Assembly: GCA_905205975.1 (NCBI GenBank)
Contig: CAJLFQ010000003.1
Location: 1 to 64,000, forward strand
Direction of reading: 5' to 3'
Length of the DNA: 64,000 bases
Source: an uncultured Eubacteriales bacterium
GTDB taxonomy: Bacteria > Bacillota > Clostridia > Oscillospirales > QAMX01
In this document: in pieces, positions 19,224 to 28,263 of the stretch
Layout: each line of letters begins with the position of its first letter
How positions within the stretch are numbered: the stretch's first letter is position 1
The notes under the pieces: model-generated
What the model saw: only the letters and a program-made list of their open reading frames with translations
Told to the model about the DNA's origin: nothing
Databases searched by the model: none
Made by a program: the position numbers and the translations under genes

Positions 19224-21785
19224 TTATTCGGTTCTCAGCGCGACGACCGGGTCTTTTTTGGAAGCGATTCTGGCGGGGATCAGACCGGCGATGAGCGTCA
19301 GCGCCATGCTGATGAGTATCAGAATGACGGCGCCGCCGGCCGGCAGAGAAGCGACGCCGGAGATACCGGCCAGAGACTGTATGACGGCGTTGAGCGGAAT
19401 GGTCAGCAGCAGCGTGATCAAAATGCCGAGCGCACCGGCGACAAACCCGACAATCAGCGTTTCTGCGTTGAAAACGCGGGAAATATCGCGGCTTCTGGCG
19501 CCGATGCTCCGCAGAATGCCGATTTCCTTCGTCCGCTCCAGAACGGAAATATAGGTGATGATGCCGATCATAATCGAAGAAACCACCAGCGAAATCCCGA
19601 CGAATCCGATCAGCACATAGCTGATGGCATTGATGATGGTGCTGACGGAGGACATCATGAGGCCGACATAATCGGTGTAGCGGATGACGCGCGAACCGAG
19701 CCCCTGCGCCTGCATCTTGAGGTTATAGTCTTCAATGGCGTCGATCAGCGTTTCTTTGGCGGCAAAATCGACGGCGTAGAGGTAAATGCGGTCCGGATCC
19801 TCCGGCAGACAGGCGCCTAATTTGCGCAGGTTCGAGTCGGCGGATTCCGTTTCTCCGGCAGGGGTGCCGGCCGTCAGCGCAGCCAGTTCTTCCGGCGAAA
19901 GCGACGCAAGGTATGCCCGCTGTTCTTCCGTCAGAGCATCCGGGTCAATGACGCCGGTTCCGTCCGCGAACGGCAGCCCGGTGAAGACGTTGGTTTGAGG
20001 GTCGGCACGCTGTTCGCGGACGATTTCAGAAGCATTGGCCTGCTCCAGCAATTCTGTCGTCAGGCTGCTCAGATAGCCGACTGTGCCGCTCAATGCGGCG
20101 GAAACCGCATCGCCTGCCGGGCGGACAATGCCCACAACCGTCAATTCGACTGCCTGGTCGAGCAGCGATTCCAGATAGGCTTCATCGTCCCGGCGGTCTG
20201 TCCATCGCCCATTTTCCTTCTCATAATAGGCGGTGGACGGCAGAATGCGGTACGTCAGCCCGATCAGATCGCTATATGCATAGCTCTTCTGGGAAAGGGT
20301 CACATTTTGACCGGTGCGGAGCGCACGCATCATTTCCTGAAGCTCGGCCGGATCTTTCAGGCCGAGTGCATAAAGCGCGTAGTCCGTGATTTCATTGTTG
20401 TCATCGGTAATCAGAATGACTTCGTGTGAAGATTCCGGCCAGCGTCCGGCGAGCACGTCATACTGCGCCGCAAGCAGCTCCGGATTGTCGATCATCTGCG
20501 TCCAGACCTGCATGCCCATGGAAAAGGCGCTGCTGCTCTGCGTCTGACCGGCCATGCCGAGGTCTTCAAACAGCGTAACCGGGCTGATCTGTTCATATCC
20601 GCTGCCGACCGGCCGGTAGATGTTCAGATCGATGTCATATCCGTAGGAAACGGCGTTCAGGCAGGACTCAAAAATATCCGGATGCTCCTGCAAGTATGCG
20701 CGGAAAGCGGCCAGATCGTTTTCGTGGATTTCACCGAACATCGTTTTCATCATGCCGCTGAAGACGTTTTTGGCATAGACGCGGTTGTCGGAGTGGGTGA
20801 CTTCCTGGTTTGCGTCGCTCATGGCGGTCATCAGCGACGCCATGTCAACGGCGTTCTTCTCGATCATGATGGGATAGCCGGACAGCGTATTTTCCTGCAC
20901 GGTGTCGATGTAATCCTGAAAACCGCTGGAAAGTGAGAGGATCAGGGCGATGCCGATGATGCCGATGCTGCCGGCGAAAGCCGTCAGAAACGTCCGTGTT
21001 TTCTTCGTCATGAGGTTGTTCAGGCTGAGCGACAGCGCCGTCAAAAACGACATGGCGGTCTGTTTGACGCGGGGCCTGTCAACGGGCGACGGCGGTTCGG
21101 CGCTGCCGTCATAAGGGGCGGTATCGCCGGTAATCTGTCCGTCCAGCAGCCGGATGATGCGCGAGGAATAGCGCTCGGCGAGTTCACCGTTGTGTGTGAC
21201 CATAATGACCAGCCGGTTTTTGGCGATCCGCGCCAACAGATCCATCACCTGAATGCTGGTTTCGGAGTCCAGAGCGCCGGTTGGTTCATCGGCCAGGAGA
21301 ATCTCCGGGTCGTTGACCAGTGCGCGCGCAATGGCGACACGCTGCATTTGGCCGCCGGAAAGCTGATTGGGGCGCTTGCTGAGCTGATCGGCAAGGCCGA
21401 CTTCCGCCAAAGCGGCGGCGGCCCGCCTGCGGCGTTCGGATTTGGAAACGCCGGAGAGCGTCAGTGCCAGCTCGACGTTTGCCAGAACCGATTGATGCTG
21501 AATCAGGTTGTAGCTCTGAAAGACAAAGCCGATGGCGTGATTCCGGTAGGTATCCCAGTCGCGCTCCGAAAACTGACGGGTCGAGCGCCCGTCGATGATC
21601 AGGTCGCCGCTCGTATATCGGTCCAGCCCACCCAGAATGTTCAAAAGGGTCGTTTTGCCGCAGCCGGACGGGCCGAGGATCGAGACGAATTCGTTCCGGC
21701 GGAATTCGAGGTCGATGCCCTTCAGCGCGTGGACGACGGCGCCGCCGGATGTATAGTCCTTGACAATGGATTTTAATTTCAGCAT
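19224..21785 (-). CDS. MacB-type ABC transporter, fused ATPase and FtsX permease
   Basis: 853 residues. About 1-225 are the nucleotide-binding domain: Walker A GPSGCGKT (38-45), signature LSGGQMQR (142-149), Walker [14 protein letters not shown] first membrane helix (about 270-290) follows, then a large extracytoplasmic domain, and finally three helices with the FtsX-type permease motif ([23 protein letters not shown]). MacB-family proteins do not transport across the membrane lipid phase but drive periplasmic or surface processes; in Firmicutes they handle peptides or lipoproteins. The start ATG at 21785 has a distant SD (AAAGG). Confidence 0.9.
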   Translation of the reverse strand: MLKLKSIVKDYTSGGAVVHALKGIDLEFRRNEFVSILGPSGCGKTTLLNILGGLDRYTSGDLIIDGRSTRQFSERDWDTYRNHAIGFVFQSYNLIQHQSVLANVELALTLSGVSKSERRRRAAAALAEVGLADQLSKRPNQLSGGQMQRVAIARALVNDPEILLADEPTGALDSETSIQVMDLLARIAKNRLVIMVTHNGELAERYSSRIIRLLDGQITGDTAPYDGSAEPPSPVDRPRVKQTAMSFLTALSLSLNNLMTKKTRTFLTAFAGSIGIIGIALILSLSSGFQDYIDTVQENTLSGYPIMIEKNAVDMASLMTAMSDANQEVTHSDNRVYAKNVFSGMMKTMFGEIHENDLAAFRAYLQEHPDIFESCLNAVSYGYDIDLNIYRPVGSGYEQISPVTLFEDLGMAGQTQSSSAFSMGMQVWTQMIDNPELLAAQYDVLAGRWPESSHEVILITDDNNEITDYALYALGLKDPAELQEMMRALRTGQNVTLSQKSYAYSDLIGLTYRILPSTAYYEKENGRWTDRRDDEAYLESLLDQAVELTVVGIVRPAGDAVSAALSGTVGYLSSLTTELLEQANASEIVREQRADPQTNVFTGLPFADGTGVIDPDALTEEQRAYLASLSPEELAALTAGTPAGETESADSNLRKLGACLPEDPDRIYLYAVDFAAKETLIDAIEDYNLKMQAQGLGSRVIRYTDYVGLMMSSVSTIINAISYVLIGFVGISLVVSSIMIGIITYISVLERTKEIGILRSIGARSRDISRVFNAETLIVGFVAGALGILITLLLTIPLNAVIQSLAGISGVASLPAGGAVILILISMALTLIAGLIPARIASKKDPVVALRTE

Positions 21786-21852
21786 GGATTCTATGCGCCT
21801 TTCTGTGCAGTCGGAATACGTTCGAACAGATTTGCGATGTGCAGATTGGTTT

Positions 21853-21881
21853 ATTATACCGGAGGCAGAACGGAAGTTCAA
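21853..21881 (-). promoter_or_regulatory. Promoter of the ABC exporter gene
   Basis: Minus strand TTGAAC (21876-21881), 17 bp, TATAAT (21853-21858). Confidence 0.78.
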
Positions 21882-21967
21882 TTCGTGCTTTGTAAATTTT
21901 TGTACCGGCGCCGCTGCACCGGTGCGAAAAAAACGGCATGAAGGTTTTTTCGGCAACCGGATGGGTC

Positions 21968-21996
21968 TTGCAAAAAAGAACCGCGTGTATTATAAT
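21968..21996 (+). promoter_or_regulatory. Promoter of the GH92-like gene
   Basis: TTGCAA (21968-21973), 17 bp, TATAAT (21991-21996). Confidence 0.8.
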
Positions 21997-22055
21997 AATG
22001 TATCATACCCTTCCGGTCAGCCCGGCGTACGGCGCAGAAAACAGGAGGAACAGCC

Positions 22056-24110
22056 ATGCATTTGATTTCGGATGTCAACGTTTTTCAGGGATGCGGTGCG
22101 ATTGACCTGCCAGCGCCGCAGGGTGTCGCGGCCAGCTGGCATTTTATCAAAGCGCTCTGCGGCAACACGCATCCGGGCGCGGTACGGCCGTTCGGCAAAC
22201 TGTCTGCCTGCTGTTATTCGGCCGGATACTCCGCCGGATACGGGCATCATCGCATCAATTGCGGCGGCCCCATCCGTCCACTCTGGGACAGCGACCGATT
22301 TATCGGCATTTCGCATATGCACCAGAGCGGCATCGGCGCGCTGGGCTTTTATGAAAACTACGCGCTGACCATTCCGTTCTGCGGGACGCTGACAGCAGAG
22401 ACAGCCGTCCGCGGCATCCGCTCGGAGTCTGCGGAACCGGGGTACTATGCCGTGACATCCAGCGATGGGATTCGTTCGGAAGTGACGGTCAGTCCGCGCT
22501 GCGCACGCCACCGCTATACGTTCCCCGCGTCAGGCGGTCGGATCGCAATTGACTTTACAAACGACGGACTGTATGAAGGCGAAAACGTTGCCTCACGGCC
22601 GAAGTCGTGGCGCGTCGAACGGCTGTCCGCCTCCGAAGCTGCGGCGGAAGCTGTTTTGCAGGGCGTCTGCGTGTCTTTTTATGTGAGCTGCCGTGGCAGT
22701 ACCGGATGCACGCTCTGGCGGGGAAGCGCGCTGACGGACGCCGACCGGCTGTCGGCCTGCGGCGCCGCCGCGGAAGAACGGGGCGGATGCTGCTTTGACC
22801 TTGCAGAACAGACGGCAGAGCTCGTCGTCAGCGTCTCGCTGCGGGGAGAGCGGCAGGCACGTGAGGCGGCGGAAGCGGAAACCGCATCTTTTGAAACCGT
22901 CCGCGAGGAAGCGCACCGTGCATGGGCGGAACGGCTCAGCCACATTGAAATCGAAACCGCAGACGACCGGGAACGCGAAATCTTTGCATCGAACTTTTAC
23001 CATTCTCTGGTCAAGCCGTCCGACTGGCAGGACGAAAGCTTTCTGTACCGGCAGGAAGACTTTATGCTCGATTTCTGTACGCTCTGGGACCAGTATAAAA
23101 CGCAGCTCCCGCTGATTTTCACACTTTTTGACGACATATCAGGGAAAATTGTATCGACATATGAAGCGCTGAGCGAAACGCTCGGCTTTCTGCCGCACAC
23201 GTTCGTACTCTGCGATCAGTTCCGCATTGAAGCCAAACAGGCGCAGATGCTCGGCGTCTATGTACTGTACGACGCGTTCTGCCGCGGCATCGGCGACCCC
23301 GAATCGCTGCTGGCGGCGATCCGGCGGGATCTGACCCGGCCGGAGTACCGTCCGTTTTTTGAAACCGGCGTGTGTGAAAAGACAACGCATACGCTCGATA
23401 TGGCAGAAGGGTGTCTGGCGGCGGCGGAACTGGCGCGCGCCTGCGGCGATACGGCGCTGGCGAACCATCTGGAATCGTCTGCTCAATCCGTCTGGCAGGC
23501 GTTTGACCCGGCAACGGGGCTTCTCCGGGCAGACGCGGATTACTATGAGGGCAATCACTGGAACTATTCCTTCCGGCCGATGCGCGACATGCGGAAACGA
23601 ATTGCCCTGACGGGATCCGCAGAAGCGTTTGTACGGCTTTGCGACCGGTTCTTCGGCTTTACGGACGCTGCAGATACGACGGCGCGTTTTGAGGGGTTCA
23701 ACAATGAAACCGATATGGAAGCGCCGTATGCCTATCTGTATGCCGGCCGCCATGATCGGCTCTGCGACGTTCTGACGGATGGGCTGGACAGCATGTTTAC
23801 GACCGGCAGGGGCGGACTCCCGGGCAACAACGACTCCGGCGGACTGTCGTCCTGCTACTTATGGAACGCGCTCGGCGTTTTCCCGGTGAGCGGACAAAAT
23901 AAAATGCTGATCGGCACGCCGCGGTTCGAACAGGCAGTGCTCCATTTGTCCGGCGGCCGGGACTTTCAGATTGTCCGCCGCGGGCGCGGCCGGTATGTCC
24001 GGGAGGCGAAGCTCAACGGGGTGCCCATCCAAAATTTCCAATTTTCTGTCCGGCAGATGATGTCCGGCGGTACGCTGGAGCTGACGATGTCGGAACAGCC
24101 GGTCTGCTGA
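22056..24110 (+). CDS. GH92-family glycoside hydrolase (alpha-mannosidase-like), cytoplasmic
   Basis: 684 residues. The N-terminal beta domain has NTHPGAVRPFGKLSACCYS and IGISHMHQSGIG, matching the GH92 pattern NTfPGA..PFG and GFSHTHLSGtG. The catalytic barrel shows DYYEGNHWNYSF (with the presumed acid Glu) and GLPGNNDSGGLSSCYLWNALG, matching the GNdDsGqmSawyv base loop with one Asp replaced by Asn. GH92 enzymes are Ca-dependent exo-alpha-mannosidases. There is no signal peptide, so it would act on imported oligosaccharides. SD AGGAGG precedes the ATG. It is followed within 170 bp by a polysaccharide deacetylase gene. Confidence 0.82.
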   Translation: MHLISDVNVFQGCGAIDLPAPQGVAASWHFIKALCGNTHPGAVRPFGKLSACCYSAGYSAGYGHHRINCGGPIRPLWDSDRFIGISHMHQSGIGALGFYENYALTIPFCGTLTAETAVRGIRSESAEPGYYAVTSSDGIRSEVTVSPRCARHRYTFPASGGRIAIDFTNDGLYEGENVASRPKSWRVERLSASEAAAEAVLQGVCVSFYVSCRGSTGCTLWRGSALTDADRLSACGAAAEERGGCCFDLAEQTAELVVSVSLRGERQAREAAEAETASFETVREEAHRAWAERLSHIEIETADDREREIFASNFYHSLVKPSDWQDESFLYRQEDFMLDFCTLWDQYKTQLPLIFTLFDDISGKIVSTYEALSETLGFLPHTFVLCDQFRIEAKQAQMLGVYVLYDAFCRGIGDPESLLAAIRRDLTRPEYRPFFETGVCEKTTHTLDMAEGCLAAAELARACGDTALANHLESSAQSVWQAFDPATGLLRADADYYEGNHWNYSFRPMRDMRKRIALTGSAEAFVRLCDRFFGFTDAADTTARFEGFNNETDMEAPYAYLYAGRHDRLCDVLTDGLDSMFTTGRGGLPGNNDSGGLSSCYLWNALGVFPVSGQNKMLIGTPRFEQAVLHLSGGRDFQIVRRGRGRYVREAKLNGVPIQNFQFSVRQMMSGGTLELTMSEQPVC

Positions 24111-24278
24111 AGAAGCGGCTTATTGAAGAAGACAGGAGAGTTCTTTGTGGCATTTTGACCTTTCTGCGCTGACGCTGGATTGGAAAGCACCGGAAAGCCG
24201 ATGAAATGGGATCAAATCCATCGATCAAAAGACCATCAAGAGAGCAAGCGAACAAGTCGACGAATGGAGGAAAACAAG

Positions 24279-24983
24279 ATGAGCGGCTATCGAAAATACT
24301 TTACCCTGAGCTATGATGACGGCGTGATTTGGGACATCCCGTTCCTGAAAATCATCAATGACTGCGGTCTCAAAGCGACGTTCAATCTGAATTCGGGGCT
24401 TCTGGGTCAGAAAGTGGATATCACGCAGAACGGCATCACGTTCAACCACGACAAAGTCGACCCCGAACAGGTGCGGGCGCTTTACGCCGGGCATGAAATT
24501 GCCACGCATGCCGTCACGCACCCGAACCTTTGCAGCCTGTCGGATGAAGAAATCCGCGCGCAGATCTGCGGCGACCGCGAGGCGCTCTCCGCACTGGCTG
24601 GATATGACGTCTGTGGGCATGCCTATCCCGGCGGCGCATACGACGAGCGGGTGGCAGGGGTGCTGGCGCAATGCGGCATTCGATATGCGCGGACGATCGT
24701 GTCGACCCACTCGTTCGCCATGCCGAAAAATCTGATGATCTGGCACCCGACCTGTTACCATCAGGAGGATGTGCTGTTTGACCTGGCCGACGAATTTCTG
24801 CGCGCCGAACCTCGAGACAGCGATTTGCTGTTCTATGTCTGGGGCCACACCTATGAATTCAACATTTGGGACAGCTGGGACCGCATTCGCCGTTTCTGCG
24901 AAAAGATGGCTGGGCATTCGGACATTACATATGCCACCAACCTGGAGATCGCCGAACGGGCAGCGGCCGGTAAAACGATTTAG
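24279..24983 (+). CDS. Polysaccharide deacetylase (NodB homology) family protein
   Basis: 235 residues. The NodB metal site is visible as SYDDG near the N-terminus and GHEIATHAVTHPNL (His-x-x-x-His type). YPGGAYDERV follows. The family removes acetyl groups from chitooligosaccharides, peptidoglycan or related glycans. No signal peptide is present, so the substrate is probably intracellular. The start is the ATG at 24279 because GGAGGAAAACAAG directly precedes it; the frame extends upstream without a better site. Probably co-transcribed with the GH92 gene. Confidence 0.83.
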   Translation: MSGYRKYFTLSYDDGVIWDIPFLKIINDCGLKATFNLNSGLLGQKVDITQNGITFNHDKVDPEQVRALYAGHEIATHAVTHPNLCSLSDEEIRAQICGDREALSALAGYDVCGHAYPGGAYDERVAGVLAQCGIRYARTIVSTHSFAMPKNLMIWHPTCYHQEDVLFDLADEFLRAEPRDSDLLFYVWGHTYEFNIWDSWDRIRRFCEKMAGHSDITYATNLEIAERAAAGKTI

Positions 24984-25025
24984 CAGAAAAAAGCGGAAAA
25001 TTCCAAAAAGCCCATCGTCCACCAC

Positions 25026-25054
25026 TTGACAAAAAATTGCTGGAATGGTATAAT
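25026..25054 (+). promoter_or_regulatory. Consensus SigA promoter of the T-box operon
   Basis: A perfect TTGACA (25026-25031), 17 bp, TATAAT (25049-25054). Confidence 0.92.
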
Positions 25055-25075
25055 AAATGCATATATCGGATGCAG

Positions 25076-25352
25076 TGAACAAGAGGAGTAACCGCCTGAA
25101 ACGATTCAGAGAAGGTGCGGCCGGTTTTCGCCGGGTGTGAGCCGCCCCATCGGGCAGGGCAGTGAAGGTCGCTTGTGAGCATTCTGTGCTGAACCGGCTG
25201 GTCGGCTGGTCGTAAGCGCAGGACGGGTGCTCCCGTTAACGGGCAGAGGTTTTTTGACCTTACTGAGTGTGCGGCGCTGCCGCAAATCTGGGTGGTACCG
25301 CGGGCTGATTTTCATGCGCCCGTCCCGAGCAATCGAGGACGGGCGCTTTTTT
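25076..25352 (+). promoter_or_regulatory. T-box riboswitch leader, specifier probably GTC (Val)
   Basis: The T-box sequence TGGGTGGTACCGCGG (25289-25303) precedes an intrinsic terminator (25316-25352). Stem I is closed by ACAAG and CTTGT. Its 5' strand has the AGTA loop-E element and its 3' strand GAA at 25164-25166. The codon after GAA reads GGT (25167-25169, Gly) or, shifted by one, GTC (25168-25170, Val). The discriminator-pairing triplet context is TGGT, which requires A73. tRNA-Val has A73 but tRNA-Gly has U73, and GTC is followed by a purine as usual. I therefore read valine. Uncharged tRNA would open the downstream operon. Confidence 0.9.
25316..25352 (+). terminator. T-box regulatory terminator
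   Basis: A perfect 10-bp stem GCGCCCGTCC (25316-25325) with 25337-25346, followed by T6. It is the off-state terminator of the T-box leader. Confidence 0.92.
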
Positions 25353-25439
25353 ATATCTTTTTCTGCGCCATACCGCCGCTGCATCCGCCTGTCAATTCAA
25401 ACGGTATGCACATGACTTATTTTGAGGGGGCTTGATTCT

Positions 25440-25997
25440 GTGTCTGACCATGTAAAGGAAATTGCCGTGCGGCTGAAAACCATGCGTGAAATTTCAGGCC
25501 TGACGGTAGAAGAAATGGGCGAACGCCTGACCATTACGGCGGCGGAATACGCCAGAATGGAGAGCGGCGAGATCGATATTCCGGTCAGCGTTCTTTGTGA
25601 AGCGGCTGATATCTTCGGCATTTCGGTGACTGAATTGCTGACGGGCGACCGCGCAAAACTGAAAATGTACTCCGTCGTCCGGAAAGGGCGCGGAATCGGC
25701 GTCGAACGAACGGCCGGCTATGACTATGCTTCTCTGGCACATGGCTTTGCAGAACGGCGCGTTGAGCCGCTGCTTGTCACCATCGAACCAAAAGACGATT
25801 CGACGGCGCTGCACATGAATACCCATACCGGCCATGAATTTCACTATTGTCTGGAAGGCGAAATGCGCCTGTATATCGGCGGCCATGAACTGACCATTCA
25901 CGAGGGTGACTCGGTCTACTTTGATTCCAAATACCCGCACGCGATGCGCGCGCTCAACGGAAAGCCTGTGAAGCTGGTCGTCATCGTTATCAAATAA
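25440..25997 (+). CDS. XRE-family regulator with C-terminal cupin domain
   Basis: 185 residues. The N-terminal helix-turn-helix (about 5-62) has VKEIAVRLKTMREISGLTVEEMGERLTI. The C-terminal cupin barrel (about 105-185) has HTGHEFHYCLEGEMRLYIGGHE and GDSVYFDSKYPHAMRAL. Such proteins bind small ligands in the cupin. The start is the GTG at 25440, 9 nt after AGGGGG. In clostridial genomes this type often sits beside an AMP-forming acyl-CoA ligase, as here (33-nt gap). No promoter is seen between it and the T-box terminator, so it should be under T-box control. Confidence 0.9.
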   Translation: MSDHVKEIAVRLKTMREISGLTVEEMGERLTITAAEYARMESGEIDIPVSVLCEAADIFGISVTELLTGDRAKLKMYSVVRKGRGIGVERTAGYDYASLAHGFAERRVEPLLVTIEPKDDSTALHMNTHTGHEFHYCLEGEMRLYIGGHELTIHEGDSVYFDSKYPHAMRALNGKPVKLVVIVIK

Positions 25998-26030
25998 AAC
26001 ACCCAAAAAACCACTTAGGCGAGGCTGAAT

Positions 26031-27689
26031 ATGCTGATTTCTAAATTCTGCGAGACACAATTCTCTTCTTATGAAGACTTCAGGGATCGTTTCAAAATCA
26101 ACGTCCCGGAGAACTTTAACTTTGCATACGACGTTGTCGATGAACTGGCGCGGACAAAACCGGATGCACGGGCGCTGGTCTGGTGCGACGACAAAGGCAA
26201 CGACAAAACGTTCACGTTTGCCGACATGAAGCGCCTGTCGGATCAGGCGGCCTCTCTGTTCACGTCGGACGGCATCCGGAAAGGCGACGTGGTCATGACG
26301 CTCCTGCGCAGCAAATACCAATACTGGATCTGTGCGCTGGCGCTGCATAAAATCGGTGCCGTTCTGCTGCCTGCCACGCATCAGCTGATGGCGAAAGACT
26401 TGGAATACCGGTTCCGTGCGGCTTCTGTTGCGGCGGTGGTGAGCATCGATGACGAGCGGCTGACCGCTGCGATCCGGCATGCGCAGGAAAACGCGCCGTC
26501 GCTGCGCAAAAAATATGTGGTCGGCCATGCGCCGGAAGGCTTCATCGACTTTGACGCTGCATTGGCTGCGGCATCGCCGGATTTTCAGCGGCCAACCGGT
26601 GCAGAGGCGACAACGAACGAAGACCTGATGCTGATGTACTTCACCTCCGGAACGACCGGTATGCCGAAAATGGTCGTTCACGATTTCCGGTATCCGCTCG
26701 GTCACATCCTGACGGCCAAATTCTGGCAGGATCTTCACCCCGGCGACCTGCATTTTACCCACGCGGATACGGGGTGGGCCAAGACGTCATGGGGGAAAAT
26801 CTATGGCCAGTGGATCTGCGAAGCAGCGATCTTCGTCTACGACTACGAAAACAAATTCAAACCGACCGATCTCCTGCGCGTCATCGAACAGCATAAAGTC
26901 ACGGTTTTCTGTGCACCGCCGACGGTTTTCCGCTTCCTGATCAAGGCTGACATCGAGCATTATGACCTCTCCTGTCTGCGCCATTGCTGCATCGCGGGCG
27001 AACCGCTCAACGCCGAAGTCTACAATAAATGGAAAGAAATTACCGGGCTGGAGCTGCGCGAGGGGTTTGGCCAGTCGGAAACCTGCGTTCTGATTGCAAC
27101 GTTCCCGTGGATTGCGGCGAAGCCCGGCTCTACGGGGCGCCCAAGTCCGCATTTCAATGTGAAATTGCTGGGCGGCGACGGGAAAGAAGTCGAACCCGGC
27201 GATGAAGGGGAAATCTGTATCGACATCTCCCATGGCCGGCCGGCCGGTCTGACCTGCGGATATTATCATGATCCGCTCAAAACCGCAGAAATCATGTATG
27301 ACGGCTGGTATCACACCGGCGATATGGCATGGATGGATGAAGACGGATACCTCTGGTTTGTCGGCCGCGCAGACGATGTGATCAAATCCTCCGGTTACCG
27401 CATCGGGCCGTTTGAAGTCGAAAGCGCGCTGCTGGAGCATCCGAGCGTCCTGGAAGCGGCGATTACGGCGGTGCCGGACAGTGAACGCGGCCAGATCGTG
27501 AAAGCGACGGTTGTCCTTGTCCAGGGAACCGTTCCGTCTGACGCACTGAAAAAAGAACTGCAGGATCACGTCAAACGCACAACCGCGCCGTACAAGTATC
27601 CGCGGATCATTGAATTTGTCGAGGAGATCCCGAAGACGTTCAGCGGGAAGATCAAACGTGCGGAGATCCGCAGCAAGGATAAACGCTGA
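26031..27689 (+). CDS. AMP-forming acyl-CoA synthetase (acetate/medium-chain CoA ligase family)
   Basis: 552 residues of the ANL superfamily. Motifs in order: the P-loop TSGTTGMPK near 205, GFGQSET, WYHTGDMAWMDEDGYLWFVGRADDVIKSSGYRIGPFEVE, and the catalytic Lys540 in SGKIKR. It activates a carboxylic acid to its acyl-CoA with ATP. The organisation resembles ACSM/Acs-type ligases, and chain preference is not readable. Because the operon is preceded by a T-box read as valine, isobutyrate is an attractive substrate (inference): isobutyryl-CoA can be reductively carboxylated to 2-oxoisovalerate for valine synthesis in anaerobes. Confidence 0.9.
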   Translation: MLISKFCETQFSSYEDFRDRFKINVPENFNFAYDVVDELARTKPDARALVWCDDKGNDKTFTFADMKRLSDQAASLFTSDGIRKGDVVMTLLRSKYQYWICALALHKIGAVLLPATHQLMAKDLEYRFRAASVAAVVSIDDERLTAAIRHAQENAPSLRKKYVVGHAPEGFIDFDAALAAASPDFQRPTGAEATTNEDLMLMYFTSGTTGMPKMVVHDFRYPLGHILTAKFWQDLHPGDLHFTHADTGWAKTSWGKIYGQWICEAAIFVYDYENKFKPTDLLRVIEQHKVTVFCAPPTVFRFLIKADIEHYDLSCLRHCCIAGEPLNAEVYNKWKEITGLELREGFGQSETCVLIATFPWIAAKPGSTGRPSPHFNVKLLGGDGKEVEPGDEGEICIDISHGRPAGLTCGYYHDPLKTAEIMYDGWYHTGDMAWMDEDGYLWFVGRADDVIKSSGYRIGPFEVESALLEHPSVLEAAITAVPDSERGQIVKATVVLVQGTVPSDALKKELQDHVKRTTAPYKYPRIIEFVEEIPKTFSGKIKRAEIRSKDKR

Positions 27690-27690
27690 C

Positions 27691-27750
27691 GGAAGAATAC
27701 AAAGCGTATTACATTGCGAGAACAGATTCCTGAAAGTAATACGCTCTTCC
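27691..27750 (+). other. Imperfect hairpin after the acyl-CoA synthetase gene
   Basis: GGAAGA plus GCGTATTAC pair with GTAATACGCTCTTCC (27736-27750), leaving a 7-nt bulge. No T run follows. It may protect the mRNA 3' end. Confidence 0.45.
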
Positions 27751-27781
27751 AGAAATTGTGCAATATGACGAACAAGGCGCA

Positions 27782-27829
27782 AACCAAGCAGCGTTTCAGC
27801 GGCTGAATCCGATGAAACGCTGCTTGGTT
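27782..27829 (+). terminator. Likely terminator of the T-box operon
   Basis: A perfect 17-bp stem (27782-27798 with 27813-27829) with a 14-nt loop. The T tract is weak, so termination strength is uncertain. Confidence 0.55.
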
Positions 27830-28007
27830 CTGTGTTGGAAACCTGCCGGAAGGGCAGAAAACGCTGTTCCGCGAGGCCGTTGGCCGGCCAAAACATATCC
27901 GGCCAAATCGCTGAATATGCTGGAATCACAGGGGGTATTGCTGGGCTACTTTGGACAAGAAAGCTGGAATTCATAAAACTTTAATGGATATGGTAGTATG
28001 ACCGCTC
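27830..28007. other. Intergenic stretch without recognised content
   Basis: Between the hairpin at 27829 and the promoter at 28008 I see no convincing gene, RNA or repeat. Short open frames here lack an SD. Confidence 0.5.
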
Positions 28008-28036
28008 TTGACAAAGTGCCCCAAATAAAATATCAT
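28008..28036 (+). promoter_or_regulatory. Promoter of the DUF5696 / ABC operon
   Basis: TTGACA (28008-28013), 17 bp, TATCAT (28031-28036). The predicted start near 28043 leaves a leader of about 220 nt. Confidence 0.83.
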
Positions 28037-28084
28037 ATAGGTAGAGTCTATTGGGCTATTTTACGATGCAATGTCGAAAAAAGA

Positions 28085-28251
28085 GGCATTTGTGCCGAAA
28101 AGAGATGCATTCGAGAGTTTGCACCTGTGTTCACGGGTGCAATCTTTCGAATTATTCCCTTTTTCGGATAGGGCAAAATACACAAATGCCATTTGAGACT
28201 GCCGCGGGTCGGCGGAATCGCAAAAAGTCCCAGGAAGTTATCCTGTAAGGA
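28085..28251 (+). promoter_or_regulatory. Highly structured 5' leader, candidate regulatory RNA
   Basis: A coaxial set of helices: GGCATTTGTG (28085-28094) with CACAAATGCC (28181-28190); CCGAAAA (28095-28101) with TTTTCGG (28161-28167); ATTCGAGAG (28109-28117) with CTTTCGAAT (28144-28152); TTGCACCTGTG (28119-28129) with 28132-28142. A second small domain follows (GCCG/CGGC at 28201-28213). Before the SD two mutually exclusive stems can form: CAGGA-TCCTG (28231-28245), or TCCT-AGGA (28241-28251), which pairs with part of the SD. No known riboswitch class was recognised. Confidence 0.6.
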
Positions 28252-28263
28252 AAGGGTGGAAGC

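Noticed and set aside
25167..25169. GGT (glycine) as T-box specifier
   Set aside because: The antiterminator bulge reads TGGT, which pairs with A73, whereas tRNA-Gly carries U73; GTC one base on fits better.
25494..26762. 422-codon minus-strand frame across the XRE-cupin and ligase genes
   Set aside because: It spans two well-supported plus-strand genes and their gap; no SD or domain is seen.
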